Assembly: GCA_026196225.1 (NCBI GenBank)
Contig: JAPHRD010000119.1
Span: forward strand, 62,001 to 126,000
Reading direction: 5' to 3'
Length of the DNA: 64,000 nt
Source: Motiliproteus sp.
GTDB lineage: Bacteria > Pseudomonadota > Gammaproteobacteria > Pseudomonadales > Balneatricaceae
A program made the position numbers and the translations under genes. Below the pieces are notes generated by a model. The model was given only the letters and a program-made list of their open reading frames with translations, searched no databases and had not been told where the DNA came from. How positions within the stretch are numbered: position 1 is the stretch's first letter; every line of letters starts with the position of its first letter. Below, one piece after another: positions 42,100-53,300 of this stretch.

Positions 42100-43452
42100 A
42101 TGGATATTTTGCAGACCATTCTGGCTGCGATAGTCACCCTTGGTATTCTGGTTACCATTCACGAATACGGGCACTTTTGGGTCGCGCGGCGCTGCGGCGT
42201 CAAGGTGTTGCGTTTCTCTATTGGTTTCGGAAAAGGGCTTTACCGCTGGTATGACTCTCAGGGAACCGAATATGTAATCGCAGCGATTCCGCTAGGTGGT
42301 TACGTGAAAATGCTTGATGAACGCGAAGGTGATGTGCCTGAGGCGTTGTTGGAGCAGACCTTTAACCGTAAGCCGGTCAGTCAGCGAATTGCCATAGTCG
42401 TAGCCGGCCCCGCCGTTAATCTACTATTTGCCGTCTTTGCCTATTGGCTGATGTTTATGGCGGGGATCAGTACCGTTGCTCCGGTTGTCGGGGAAGTGCG
42501 TCAGGATTCGCCGGCAGCGGTGGCGGAAATGCTGGGCAACGAAGAAATTTTAGCCGTTGATGGTCACGACGTTAGAAGCTGGGAGGACGTAAACCTCCGT
42601 CTTGCGGCTCGTATCGGTGAAACTGGTCGAGTAGTGGTTGATACCCGTTCGTTGGATAGCGGCGCTGCTCACTCCTACGGCGTTGATATTCGTGAATGGC
42701 AGATCGATGAGCATCGCGGGCCTATTGATAGTCTGGGGTTGGTGCCTTTCCGGCCTCATGTGCCCGCCAAGATCGGGCATCTGGTTGAAGGGGGGCAGGC
42801 CCAGAAGTCCGGATTGCAAATTGGTGATCTGGTCTTGGAGATGAATGGTGATCCAATTGAAGATTGGATAGATCTGGTTAAGAGAATCCAAAAAAGCGCT
42901 GACAAGCAGGTGGTCTTTAGTTTGGACCGCAATGGCCAGGCTTTGGAGCTGACTCTGACGCCGGCTTCAAAACAGGCTAAAGATGGGAGCCATTACGGTT
43001 ATATTGGTGCCGGTGTCGAGCAGGTAAGTTGGCCGCCCGAACTGTTGAGAGAAATCAGCTACGGGGTTTTCGAAGCGCTGCCAGTTGCCATTGCTAAGAC
43101 CCATCAAATGATTACCCTAACCCTTGAATCTATTGGAAAGATGATTCAAGGGGCAATTTCGGTAAAAAACTTGAGTGGGCCTATAACCATTGCTAAAGTG
43201 GCGGGGGCTTCGGCGGAGTCGGGTCTGGAAAGCTTCCTGAATTTTCTGGCCTACCTGAGCATTAGCCTGGGAATACTTAATTTGCTGCCTATTCCGATGT
43301 TGGATGGGGGGCATCTACTTTACTACGTCATCGAAGCCGTTCGCGGTCGCCCGGTATCTGAAAAGATACAGATAATTGGGCTGAAGATCGGAATGGCGCT
43401 GTTGATGACGCTAATGATTCTAGCTTTTTATAACGATCTGGCGCGTCTCTAA
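42100..43452 (+). CDS. rseP: Site-2 protease RseP
   Basis: A 450-residue intramembrane zinc protease that cleaves RseA to release sigma E and removes signal peptide remnants. The active site is TIHEYGHFWVARRCG in the first helix, with the LDGG motif (PIPMLDGGHLLYYV) near the C-terminus. Two PDZ domains lie in the periplasmic middle (about 120-300). It follows cdsA directly and precedes bamA, the standard order apart from the missing dxr. Confidence 0.96.
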   Translation: MDILQTILAAIVTLGILVTIHEYGHFWVARRCGVKVLRFSIGFGKGLYRWYDSQGTEYVIAAIPLGGYVKMLDEREGDVPEALLEQTFNRKPVSQRIAIVVAGPAVNLLFAVFAYWLMFMAGISTVAPVVGEVRQDSPAAVAEMLGNEEILAVDGHDVRSWEDVNLRLAARIGETGRVVVDTRSLDSGAAHSYGVDIREWQIDEHRGPIDSLGLVPFRPHVPAKIGHLVEGGQAQKSGLQIGDLVLEMNGDPIEDWIDLVKRIQKSADKQVVFSLDRNGQALELTLTPASKQAKDGSHYGYIGAGVEQVSWPPELLREISYGVFEALPVAIAKTHQMITLTLESIGKMIQGAISVKNLSGPITIAKVAGASAESGLESFLNFLAYLSISLGILNLLPIPMLDGGHLLYYVIEAVRGRPVSEKIQIIGLKIGMALLMTLMILAFYNDLARL

Positions 43453-43502
43453 TTGGTGTACGTGATGTCAATGAGGTTTTTGGAACGGGATTGTAGCGCT
43501 GC

Positions 43503-45812
43503 ATGAGACGCAAGCTGACCTTACTGTTAATCGGTATTCTATTTCCGGTCGCCCTTTGGGCAGATAGTTTTCAAGTTTCTGATATCCGCGTGGATGGCCT
43601 GCGCCGATTGGATCTGGGTACCGTGTTTCGGGCTTTCCCGGTCGATGTTGGTGATCAGGTTGATTCCCGGGGGTTAGCTGATGCTGCCCGTACGCTGTTT
43701 GCCAGCGGTTACTTTAACGATATTCAGTTGCTCCGTGATGGCGATTTGCTGATCGTACGGGTGAAGGAACGTCCGGCCCTTAGTAATATCACCATCGAAG
43801 GAAACAAGGTCATTGAGACCGAGCCCCTGCTTGAAGGATTGAAAGATTTGGGCTTGCAGGAAGGAGAGGTGTTTCAACGCGCCACTCTGGAGCGAATCCG
43901 TTTAGAGTTGTCTCGATTGTATGCGGCGCAAGGTCGCTATGGCGCATGGATTGAAGCAGGTGTTGAAGAGTTACCGGAAAACCGCGTCGGCCTGACTATC
44001 AACATTAAAGAAGGTGAAGCCGCAACCATTCGCCATATCAATATCGTTGGTAATGAGGTCTTCACCGATGAAGAGCTAACTCGGGACTTTGAGCTGGGTG
44101 AGCCGGGTCTGCTACCTATTATTTCTAATAATGGTAAATATGCCCGAGAGAAGCTAAGTGGCGATCTCGAGCGGCTGCGTACATTTTATCTCAATCGTGG
44201 TTATATCAATTTCAGGATTGAGTCGACACAAGTTTCTCTAACCACTGATCGCAAGCATGTCTATGTCACCATTAATGTTCACGAAGGAGATCTCTACTAT
44301 TTCGGAGGCTTTCAGTTTGCAGGTGATCTAGAGGTGCCGGAAGAGGAACTTCATGGCTTGGTATCCTTCCAGGAAGGTGACGTTTTTTCCCGTAAGGCCA
44401 TGGTTGATAGTGCTGACAAAATTCAAAAACGTTTCGGCAGAGCAGGCTTTATTCAAGCCAATGTCAACCCGAATCCTGATATCGATGAAGAAAATAATCG
44501 TATCAATATCACCTTTTCCATGAGCGCAGGTCGCCGGATCTACGTCAGGCGTATTAATTTTCGCGGCAATACAACCAGTGTAGATGAGGTTCTGAGGCGG
44601 GAGATGCGTCAGATGGAAGCCGCTTACGCTAACAGTTTCTATATTGAGAAGTCAAAATCCCGTCTTGAACGTTTAAGTTATTTTAATTCGGTTAATGTAG
44701 AAACTGTACCTGTACCGGGCTCTGAAGATCAGGTGGATCTTGAGTACAGTGTGGTGGAGCAACTATCTGGAAATCTTAGTGCTAGTGTCGGATTTTCACA
44801 ACGTTCTGGTCTTTTGTTAGCACTATCAGTCTCACAGGAAAATTTTCTAGGAAGTGGTAAGAATGTCTCCGTCGGCATTAATAATAGTGATACCGATACG
44901 GAGTACAGCTTCAGTTACACCGATCCTTACTATACGGTTGATGGAGTAAGCCGAGGTTTCAGTCTGTTCTTCCGCAAGGAGGATCGGGATGAGGATGATC
45001 TGAGCAACTACGCGCTAGACTCTTTCGGCGGGAGTATCAATTTCGGTTACCCCATCGATGAATTTCAGCGGCTTCGTTTTTCTGTCGGCTATGAAAATAT
45101 CGACGTTCAACTTGGCTCCGATGTCCCTACGGAAATCACTGATTTTGTTGTCGAAGAGGGTGATAATTACAATGTTTTCAAGTCCAGTCTTCGTTGGTCA
45201 GAAAATCGTCTTAATCGTGGGGTGCTAGCTACTAGAGGGTATTCACAGGCGCTCACTTTTGAAGCATCAGTTCCTGGAAGCGATATCAGTTATTTCACTT
45301 TGAAGTATCGTGGTCAGCGCTATTTTCCAATTACTCATGGTTGGTTGATTAATTTGGAAACTGATCTGGGCTACGGCGATAGTTATGGCGATACCAGTGA
45401 GTTACCTTTCTTCAAACATTTCTTCTCCGGTGGTTTTTCCTCCGTTAGAGGCTTTAAAAACAACACACTGGGGCCAAAGGGAAGTAACGTCGATGAAGAC
45501 CCTCTTGGTGGTAACGTGTTGATTGAAGGTACTGCAGAATTGATTTTCCCGTTTCCATTTGTTGAAGATCGTAGCAAGTTGCGCTCATTGTTATTTATAG
45601 ATGTAGGTAGTGTATTTGATACTAGCTGCTTAAGTAGTAATTTGAATTGCGACAGTGGTGTTAAACTAGACGATTTGAGGGCGTCTGTAGGCGTTGGTGT
45701 ATCATGGATCACCTTTATAGGACCTCTGTCGTTTTCTATTGCGACACCGATTTTAGAGAAAACGGGTGACGAAACTGAGGTATTCCAGTTTGCGCTGGGG
45801 CAGACCTTCTAA
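43503..45812 (+). CDS. bamA: Outer membrane protein assembly factor BamA
   Basis: A 769-residue Omp85 protein with a signal peptide (MRRKLTLLLIGILFPVALWA), five POTRA domains (about 22-420) and a 16-strand beta barrel ending in the outer membrane C-terminal signature VFQFALGQTF. The conserved barrel motif VRGF (SSVRGFKNNTLGP) is present. It inserts outer membrane proteins. It lies between rseP and skp as is usual, with a 19-base gap to skp. Confidence 0.97.
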   Translation: MRRKLTLLLIGILFPVALWADSFQVSDIRVDGLRRLDLGTVFRAFPVDVGDQVDSRGLADAARTLFASGYFNDIQLLRDGDLLIVRVKERPALSNITIEGNKVIETEPLLEGLKDLGLQEGEVFQRATLERIRLELSRLYAAQGRYGAWIEAGVEELPENRVGLTINIKEGEAATIRHINIVGNEVFTDEELTRDFELGEPGLLPIISNNGKYAREKLSGDLERLRTFYLNRGYINFRIESTQVSLTTDRKHVYVTINVHEGDLYYFGGFQFAGDLEVPEEELHGLVSFQEGDVFSRKAMVDSADKIQKRFGRAGFIQANVNPNPDIDEENNRINITFSMSAGRRIYVRRINFRGNTTSVDEVLRREMRQMEAAYANSFYIEKSKSRLERLSYFNSVNVETVPVPGSEDQVDLEYSVVEQLSGNLSASVGFSQRSGLLLALSVSQENFLGSGKNVSVGINNSDTDTEYSFSYTDPYYTVDGVSRGFSLFFRKEDRDEDDLSNYALDSFGGSINFGYPIDEFQRLRFSVGYENIDVQLGSDVPTEITDFVVEEGDNYNVFKSSLRWSENRLNRGVLATRGYSQALTFEASVPGSDISYFTLKYRGQRYFPITHGWLINLETDLGYGDSYGDTSELPFFKHFFSGGFSSVRGFKNNTLGPKGSNVDEDPLGGNVLIEGTAELIFPFPFVEDRSKLRSLLFIDVGSVFDTSCLSSNLNCDSGVKLDDLRASVGVGVSWITFIGPLSFSIATPILEKTGDETEVFQFALGQTF

Positions 45813-45831
45813 ACTAGACTAGGAGAGGATA

Positions 45832-46326
45832 ATGAAATTTGTAAAGCTGCTATTGGGCGCATTTTTGATGGCACCAATGATCGCCATGGCACAGAATTAC
45901 GCGGTGCTCGATATTGAGGGGGCTATTAGTGCCTCTAAACAGGCAAAAGCGGTTAAAGAACAGTTGCAGTTGCAACAGGCCGGGCAACGACACCAATTGA
46001 TGGCTCTGGCCGAAGAAGGAAATGGCTTGAACAAGAAGCTGGAAAAAGAAGCCGATTTTCTCAGTGAGGGGGAGCGCAAGGCGCTGCTTCTGCAGGTGCA
46101 GAAGAAATTCCAGCAGTTTCAGGAGTTGAAGTTGCAGCTGCAACAGGAAACTCAGAAGCAGGAAAAAGCGTTTCTACAACAGCTGCGCCCCAAAGTGGAA
46201 GAGATTCTCAAGGTTATCGTGGAAAAGAACAAGATTGACCTAATCTTCAACAAGCGCGCCTTAGTTTATACCGCCCCCCTGTATGATCTGACTGCTCAGG
46301 TGGTCGAAGAGCTCAACAAGCAGTAA
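45832..46326 (+). CDS. skp: Periplasmic chaperone Skp (OmpH family)
   Basis: A 164-residue chaperone holding unfolded outer membrane proteins. It has a signal peptide (MKFVKLLLGAFLMAPMIAMA) and a long glutamine/lysine-rich coiled coil (about 30-120), ending in the family segment LIFNKRALVYTAPLYDLT. It has the ribosome site AGGAGAGG before ATG 45832. It follows bamA closely and precedes lpxD by two bases. Confidence 0.94.
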   Translation: MKFVKLLLGAFLMAPMIAMAQNYAVLDIEGAISASKQAKAVKEQLQLQQAGQRHQLMALAEEGNGLNKKLEKEADFLSEGERKALLLQVQKKFQQFQELKLQLQQETQKQEKAFLQQLRPKVEEILKVIVEKNKIDLIFNKRALVYTAPLYDLTAQVVEELNKQ

Positions 46327-46328
46327 GC

Positions 46329-47360
46329 ATGAACCAGCCTGAGTACACGCTGCAACAGATAGCTGAGGCTATCGATGCCCAGTTGATCGGCGATCCCAAT
46401 CGGATTGTTCGCGGTATTCAGACTCTAGAAAAGGCGGGTCCCTCGGATCTAGCCTTTCTATCCAATCCTTTGTATCAAGCTCAACTGGATAATGCTCAGG
46501 CCGCAGCAGTGATACTTTCCCCATCCGATGCTGAGCGTTGTTCTGTTGACGCATTGGTAATGGATAATCCCTATCTTGGCTATGCCCAGGTTAGTCATTG
46601 GTTCGATCGCAAGCCAGAATCGACCGGGGGTGTGCACACCTCCGCTATTGTGGATCCTACAGCTGATGTTAATCCTAGCGCCGCTATTGGACCCAACGCA
46701 GTTATTGGTGCGAATACGACAATAGAGAAAGATGTGGTCATCGGTGCCAATACTGTCGTTGAAGCCGATTGTCGGATAGGAAGTGGTTCTCAGCTAGCTG
46801 CAAATGTCAGCGTCTATCACGAATCTATTATTGGCGAGCGAGTTATCATTCATAGCGCTGCGGTGATCGGAGCGGATGGTTTTGGCTTTGCTCCTAATCG
46901 ACAGCAATGGGTCAAGATTGCTCAGATAGGGCGGGTGGTTATCGGTGATGATGTCGAGATTGGTGCCGGAACAACCATTGACAGGGGTGCCCTAGGGGAT
47001 ACCTGTATTGCCGATGGTGTAAAGCTGGACAACCAGATTCAGGTAGCTCACAACGTTGAAATTGGTGAAAACACAGCAATTGCAGGTTGTGTCGCTATCG
47101 CTGGAAGCACTAAAATAGGTCGCCGTTGCGCAATTGCCGGCGCTTCTAATATTGTTGGTCATTTGACCATTGCCGATGATGTACAGGTAATGGCGAACAC
47201 TCTGGTAACCAAATCGATATCGTCGCCAGGTGTGTATGCATCCGGAACGGGCATGATGCCTCACCGTAAGTGGAAGCGAAATGTGGTTCGTTTCCGTCAG
47301 TTGGATCAACTGGCTAGTCGTTTAAGCGTGTTGGAAAAACAGTTTAAAAACGACGAATAA
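46329..47360 (+). CDS. lpxD: UDP-3-O-(3-hydroxyacyl)glucosamine N-acyltransferase LpxD
   Basis: A 343-residue lipid A enzyme. The N-terminal uridine-binding domain is followed by a left-handed beta helix of hexapeptide repeats (AAIGPNAVIGANTTIEKD, AAVIGADGFGFAPNRQQW) and a C-terminal helix. The catalytic histidine sits in IQVAHNVEIGENTAIAG. It starts two bases after skp, and fabZ follows after 37 bases. Confidence 0.97.
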   Translation: MNQPEYTLQQIAEAIDAQLIGDPNRIVRGIQTLEKAGPSDLAFLSNPLYQAQLDNAQAAAVILSPSDAERCSVDALVMDNPYLGYAQVSHWFDRKPESTGGVHTSAIVDPTADVNPSAAIGPNAVIGANTTIEKDVVIGANTVVEADCRIGSGSQLAANVSVYHESIIGERVIIHSAAVIGADGFGFAPNRQQWVKIAQIGRVVIGDDVEIGAGTTIDRGALGDTCIADGVKLDNQIQVAHNVEIGENTAIAGCVAIAGSTKIGRRCAIAGASNIVGHLTIADDVQVMANTLVTKSISSPGVYASGTGMMPHRKWKRNVVRFRQLDQLASRLSVLEKQFKNDE

Positions 47361-47397
47361 TTAAGGTTACTTTTTCAAGTCAAAGGTTAGTTTTTAG

Positions 47398-47835
47398 ATG
47401 ATGGATGTTAAGGAAATTAGGGAATATCTGCCTCACCGTTACCCGTTTTTGTTGGTAGATCGAGTCACCGAGCTGGAGTTGGGTGATTCAATTGTTGCTT
47501 ACAAGAATGTGACGGTAAACGAGCCATTTTTTAATGGTCACTTTCCTGATCATCCTGTGATGCCTGGTGTGCTGATCGTTGAGGCGATGGCACAGGCTGC
47601 TGGTATTCTTGGTTTTAAAACCATGGATAAGAAGCCTGAAGATGGCTCTATCTACTATTTTGTTGGTTCTGACAAGTTGCGTTTTAAGCGCCCTGTTGTG
47701 CCGGGAGACCGTTTGCAGTTAGAAGCAAAGGTGCTGTCCGAGAAACGGGGAATCTGGAAGTTCGAATGTCGGGCGACCGTAGATGGGGAGCTTGCTAGCT
47801 CTGCAACGATTTTGTGTGCTGATCGGAAAGTATAA
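47398..47835 (+). CDS. fabZ: 3-hydroxyacyl-[acyl-carrier-protein] dehydratase FabZ
   Basis: A 145-residue hot-dog fold dehydratase of fatty acid elongation. Active-site motifs are [12 protein letters not shown] (His) and [21 protein letters not shown] (Glu). A double ATG makes 47398 or 47401 the start. It lies two bases before lpxA in the standard lpxD-fabZ-lpxA-lpxB run. Confidence 0.97.
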   Translation: MMDVKEIREYLPHRYPFLLVDRVTELELGDSIVAYKNVTVNEPFFNGHFPDHPVMPGVLIVEAMAQAAGILGFKTMDKKPEDGSIYYFVGSDKLRFKRPVVPGDRLQLEAKVLSEKRGIWKFECRATVDGELASSATILCADRKV

Positions 47836-47837
47836 TC

Positions 47838-48608
47838 TTGATTGATAACCGCGCTCATATTGATCCGAAAGCCCAGCTGGCTGATGATGTCGAGGTTGGG
47901 CCTTGGTCATGGATCGGACCGAATGTGGTAATTGGGGCAGGGACGAAAATCGCCTCACACGCTGTGGTTAAAGGTCCCACGGTCATTGGCCGCAACAATC
48001 AAATATTTCAGTTCGCCAGCGTTGGCGAAGATTGCCAGGATAAAAAGTATGCTGGTGAGCCGACCCGTCTGGAGATTGGTGACGATAATGTCTTCCGTGA
48101 AGGCTGCACCATTCACCGGGGCACTGTTCAGGATCAGGGCGTTACCATCATCGGTAACGACAACCTGTTTATGGCCCAGGCTCACGTGGCCCATGACTGC
48201 GTCCTTGGGGATCACATTGTGGTGGCGAACAACGTAGCCATTGCGGGTCATGTTCAGGTCGGCGACTACGCCATTTTAGGTGGTGCGACAGCAGTCCATC
48301 AGTTTTGTCGTATCGGCGCTCACGTTATGTGTGGCGGTGGCAGCATCGTATTACAGGATATCCCCTCTTACGTGATGGCCAATGGTAATTCAGCCAAGCC
48401 TCATGGAATTAATTCAGAGGGGTTGAAGCGTCGTGGATTCACCCCTGAAGCCATTCGCATCTTGCGTCAGGCCTACAAGATTATCTATCGTCAGGGCCTG
48501 AAGCTTGAAGAAGCGGTGAAACAGCTGCAGTCCATGAGTGGGCAATGCCCAGAACTGTTGCCACTCATCGACGACCTCAACCAATCATCCCGCGGAATCA
48601 TCCGCTAA
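47838..48608 (+). CDS. lpxA: UDP-N-acetylglucosamine acyltransferase LpxA
   Basis: A 256-residue first enzyme of lipid A synthesis, a hexapeptide-repeat beta helix (AQLADDVEVGPWSWIGPNVVIG) with the catalytic region AHVAHDCVLGDHIVVANN. The start is a TTG at 47838, two bases after fabZ. GGAAAG in the fabZ tail serves as its ribosome site, and no ATG fits the family N-terminus (MIDNRAHIDPKAQL). Confidence 0.96.
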   Translation: MIDNRAHIDPKAQLADDVEVGPWSWIGPNVVIGAGTKIASHAVVKGPTVIGRNNQIFQFASVGEDCQDKKYAGEPTRLEIGDDNVFREGCTIHRGTVQDQGVTIIGNDNLFMAQAHVAHDCVLGDHIVVANNVAIAGHVQVGDYAILGGATAVHQFCRIGAHVMCGGGSIVLQDIPSYVMANGNSAKPHGINSEGLKRRGFTPEAIRILRQAYKIIYRQGLKLEEAVKQLQSMSGQCPELLPLIDDLNQSSRGIIR

Positions 48609-48635
48609 CCCATCGTTCTGCATATAGGAGGGGCT

Positions 48636-49778
48636 GTGCGAATTGCACTGGTTGCCGGAGAAGCATCCGGTGATATTCTTGGCGCAGGCCTGATCAAAGC
48701 TCTAAAACAGCGCTGTCCCGATCTCCAGTTTGAGGGGATCGGCGGGCCGTTGATGTTGGAGCAGGGAATGACCTCATTCTTCCCTATGGAGCGCCTATCG
48801 GTGATGGGGTTGGTGGAAGTGTTGGGGCGATTCCGTGAACTGTTGGGAATTCGCAATCAATTGCGTGACCGCTGGCTTGATAACCCCCCTGATATCCTGA
48901 TCGGCATTGATGCTCCCGATTTTAACTTGCCCCTAGAGCGACGGTTGCGCGAGTCTGGTGTAACCACCTGCCATTACGTCAGTCCGTCGGTGTGGGCGTG
49001 GCGGGAAGGGCGAGTGAAAAAGATCGCTCGTTCTGTGGATCTGATGCTCTGTCTGCTTCCTTTCGAAAAAGCTTTTTATGATCGTCATGACGTTGACGCC
49101 CGCTTTATCGGTCATACCCTGGCCGATGACATTGCAATGCAACCGGACACCAACGCAGCACGCGTTGAATTGGAATTGGATGCCGAGGCTCGGTGGGTGG
49201 CGATGCTACCAGGTAGTCGCGGAGGTGAAGTGGAACGACTCGCGCCGGTGTTTCTCGATACAGCCCGCTGGCTACTGGAGCGGGAGCCCGATCTGCGATT
49301 TGTTGTGCCCGCTGCCAATCAGGAGCGTTACCAGCAGCTGGAAGCGATGGTGGCCGATAGCGGTCTTTCTATCCGGCTGATCCATGGTAAATCCCGCCAA
49401 GTGATGCAGGCGGCGGATGCGGTGTTAATGGCATCGGGTACCGCCTCGTTGGAAGGGATGTTGCTGAAAAAACCGATGGTGGTGGCTTATAAGCTTGCTC
49501 CTTTAACCCATGCGATCGCTTCTCGGATGTTAAAGATTCGCTATATGTCGTTACCGAACCTGCTAGCAGATGCGCCTTTAGTACCCGAATTCCTTCAAGA
49601 TCAGGTCACACCCGAAGCGGTGGGTCAGGCGCTGCTGAATCAATTGACCGACCAACAGCATCACGATCAGACGGTACAGCGTTTTACCGAACTGCATCAG
49701 CAACTGCGGTTAAATGCCAGTGAGAAGGCTGCGTCTGCAATCCTTGAGCTGATCGATTCCGCCAAGAGTGCTTGTTGA
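48636..49778 (+). CDS. lpxB: Lipid-A-disaccharide synthase
   Basis: A 380-residue glycosyltransferase joining UDP-diacylglucosamine and lipid X. It begins with the family motif [19 protein letters not shown] from a GTG at 48636, with GGAGG upstream. Conserved parts are [17 protein letters not shown] and LPGSRGGEV. Its stop overlaps the rnhB start (TGATG). Confidence 0.96.
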   Translation: MRIALVAGEASGDILGAGLIKALKQRCPDLQFEGIGGPLMLEQGMTSFFPMERLSVMGLVEVLGRFRELLGIRNQLRDRWLDNPPDILIGIDAPDFNLPLERRLRESGVTTCHYVSPSVWAWREGRVKKIARSVDLMLCLLPFEKAFYDRHDVDARFIGHTLADDIAMQPDTNAARVELELDAEARWVAMLPGSRGGEVERLAPVFLDTARWLLEREPDLRFVVPAANQERYQQLEAMVADSGLSIRLIHGKSRQVMQAADAVLMASGTASLEGMLLKKPMVVAYKLAPLTHAIASRMLKIRYMSLPNLLADAPLVPEFLQDQVTPEAVGQALLNQLTDQQHHDQTVQRFTELHQQLRLNASEKAASAILELIDSAKSAC

Positions 49779-50380
49779 TGGAACAGTCTGGGCTAAATTT
49801 TTACCAAGCGGATGACCGTTTGATCGCCGGCGTCGACGAGGTAGGTCGGGGGCCGCTGTTTGGTGATGTGGTAACGGCAGCCGTGATTCTGGACCCGAAC
49901 CAGCCTATCGATGGTCTTAACGATTCCAAAAAACTGACCGAAAAACGCCGTGAAGCGCTGTTCGATGAAATTAAATCCAAAGCGCTCAGTTGGTGTGTTG
50001 CTCGCGCCAGTGTCGAAGAGATCGATGAGCTAAATATTCTGCATGCCACCATGTTGGCAATGACTCGCGCAGTAGAAGGATTGTCGGTGGCACCCAGTTA
50101 TGCCCTGATTGATGGCAATCGCTGCCCGCCCCTCAGTTGTCCCAGCGAAGCGGTGGTCAAAGGCGATGGCAAAGTCGCAGCCATCAGTGCTGCGTCCATA
50201 TTAGCCAAGGTTACCCGCGACCGTGAAATGGTGGCGTTTGACCACCAGTACCCCGGCTATGGCTTGGCAAAACATAAAGGCTATCCTACCAGCGCACATC
50301 TGGATGCGCTGAAACAGCTTGGGCCTACGCCATTGCATCGACGCTCCTTTGCGCCGGTCCGTCAACTTCTCGATCAATAA
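49778..50380 (+). CDS. rnhB: Ribonuclease HII
   Basis: A 200-residue RNase H type 2 that removes ribonucleotides and RNA primers from DNA. Catalytic acidic residues lie in [17 protein letters not shown] and the later LIDGN. The start ATG 49778 overlaps the lpxB stop; upstream in-frame TTG codons (49772, 49775) are less likely. It is followed by dnaE after 19 bases. Confidence 0.95.
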   Translation: MEQSGLNFYQADDRLIAGVDEVGRGPLFGDVVTAAVILDPNQPIDGLNDSKKLTEKRREALFDEIKSKALSWCVARASVEEIDELNILHATMLAMTRAVEGLSVAPSYALIDGNRCPPLSCPSEAVVKGDGKVAAISAASILAKVTRDREMVAFDHQYPGYGLAKHKGYPTSAHLDALKQLGPTPLHRRSFAPVRQLLDQ

Positions 50381-50399
50381 CAGACAATAAAGAACCCTC

Positions 50400-53300
50400 A
50401 TGAACGCTGATGCTACTCCAGGATTTGTCCATCTGAGAACCCACTCCGAATACTCGGTGGTGGACGGTCTTGTTCGTGTCAAAGAACTCGCCAAAACAGC
50501 TTCTGAGCAGAGTATGCCGGCGGTCGCGTTGACCGATCAGGTGAACTTTTATGCCCTGATCAAGTTCTATCAGGCCGCTCTAGATGCGGGCGTTAAGCCC
50601 ATCTGTGGCGCAGATATGTGGCTGGAGAATCGGGTCGATGCAGACGAAGCTGCAACTCGAATGACGTTGCTGGTGATGGACCGTCATGGCTACCGTAATC
50701 TCACCGAACTGATCGCTCGAGCTTACCAGGAAGGGCAGGGGCTGCAGCCGGAAAAAGCGATTCTCAAGGCGGAATGGATTGCCGAAAAGAGTGAGGGATT
50801 GATTGCCTTGTCGGGGGCCAAGGAGGGGGAGATCGGCCAGGCGCTGCTGTCTGGCAAGCAGGATGAGGCCGAAAAACTGCTGCAAGAGTGGCAGTCTGTG
50901 TTCCCGGATAGATTCTATCTGGAAATCCAGCGCACCGGGCGGGCCAATGATGAAGAGAATCTTCATGCTTCGTTGGCGTTGGCCAGTTCCCATGGGTGCC
51001 CGGTGGTGGCCACCAATGAAGTGATGTTTATGCGCGCTGACGACTTCGATGCCCACGAAGCTCGAGTCTGCATCAATCAGGGGCGGGTTTTGGACGATCC
51101 CCGCCGTCCAAAGGATTACAGCGCCGAACAGTATTTTCGAAGCGCCGACGAGATGCGGGCACTGTTTTCTGATATTCCTGAAGCTTTGGCCAACACCCTT
51201 GAAATAGCCAAGCGCTGCAATATCGAGATTGAGTTGGGCAAGTACTATCTGCCTGCCTACCCCATCCCGGAAGATATGACCATGGACGAGTTCTTTATCG
51301 AGATCTCAGAAAAGGGTTTGGAAGAACGGTTGGAGAAAATTCTCGATCGCAATGATCCGGAATATGCAGAAAAGCGCAAGCCCTACGAAGAGCGGCTCAA
51401 ATTCGAACTCGATATTATCATCGAGATGGGTTTTCCCGGTTACTTCTTGATCGTTATGGACTTTATCCAGTGGAGTAAGGACAACGGTATTCCTGTGGGG
51501 CCGGGGCGGGGTTCAGGTGCCGGCTCGCTGGTAGCCTATGTTCAGAAAATTACCGATCTGGACCCGCTGGAATATGATCTGCTGTTCGAACGATTCCTTA
51601 ATCCAGAGCGGGTATCCATGCCCGACTTCGATATCGACTTCTGCATGGAAAACCGTGATCAGGTTATCGACTACGTAGCCGAGACCTACGGACGTGATGC
51701 GGTATCTCAGATCATCACCTTCGGTACCATGGCGGCTAAGGCTGTGGTTCGTGACGTGGCCCGAGTGCAGGGCAAACCCTTTGGTATGGCCGACAAGCTC
51801 TCCAAACTGATCCCTTTTGAGATCGGTATGACCCTCAACAAAGCGGTGGAACAGGAGCAGGCGCTGCGGGAGTTTATCGACGGTAGCGATGAGGTCCAGG
51901 ACATCATGGAGATGGCCTACAAGCTGGAGGGGGTGACCCGAGGCGTAGGTAAACACGCTGGTGGAGTGGTAATAGCACCAACACGGTTAACGGATTTTGC
52001 CCCGCTTTTCTGCGATGAGTTTGGTGGTGGCCTGGTAACTCAGTTCGATAAGAACGATGTTGAAGCTGCCGGTCTGGTTAAGTTTGACTTCCTGGGTCTG
52101 CGGACCTTGACCATCATCGATTGGGCTCTTAAGACGATCCACCGACAGCAGGAGAAACTAGACGAAGCTCCCCTAGATATCAATGCTATTGATCTGGAAG
52201 AAGCCCCGGTTTATGAGATGTTGAAGCGGGGCGATACCACTGCGGTATTCCAACTGGAATCCAGTGGTATGAAGGATCTGATGAAGCGTCTGCTGCCTTC
52301 ACGCTTTGAGGATATCGTAGCCCTGGTGGCCCTGTTCCGACCAGGACCTTTGCAGTCCGGCATGGTTGACGACTTTATCAACCGTAAGCATGGTCGAGCC
52401 AAGCTCTCTTATCCCCATCCCGATTACGAGTATATGCCGCTGCAGCCGGTACTGGAGCCCACCTATGGAGTGGTTCTGTATCAGGAGCAGGTTATGCAGA
52501 TTGCTCAGGTGATGGCGGGCTACTCCCTAGGCGGCGCTGACATGTTGCGTCGTGCCATGGGTAAGAAAAAGCCGGAGGAGATGGCCAAGCAGCGGGCGAT
52601 TTTCCTGGAGGGCTGTGAAGGTCAGGGTATCGATCTGGATCTGGCTGGAAATATCTTCGACCTTGTAGAGAAATTTGCCGGCTACGGCTTTAACAAGTCT
52701 CACTCGGCCGCTTATGCCTTGGTCTCCTACCAGACCGCTTGGCTCAAAAATTATTACCCTGCGCCCTTTATGGCTGCGGTTATGTCTTCCGATATGCAGA
52801 ACACCGACAAAGTGGTTATCTTTATCGAAGAGTGCCGCACTATGGGCTTGCCGTTGGTGCTTCCCGACGTCAACAGTGGCGAGTTTATGTTTGCCGTTAA
52901 CGATGCCGGTGAGATTGTGTACGGCCTCGGTGCTGTTAAAGGGGTGGGCGAAGGCCCTATCGAAGCCATCGTTCAGGCCCGTCAGGAGGATGGTCCCTTT
53001 ACCGATCTGTTTGATTTCTGCGATCGGGTTGGAGTCAAAAATATCAATAAACGGGTGCTGGAAGCGCTGGTGCGTTGTGGTGCGCTGGATAATATTGGTC
53101 CCAGCCGGGCGGTATTGATGCAGGCGATCCCGGATGCGGTAAAAGCTGCAGATCAGAACGCCCGTAATCAGGACAGTGGTATTGGCGATCTGTTTGGCTC
53201 TATTGTTGATAGCGGCCCGGCTCAGGACAGCGATGTCTACGAAACCTATCGTGGTGTTCATGAATTGACCCCAAAAGAGCAGTTGCGGGGCGAAAAAGAA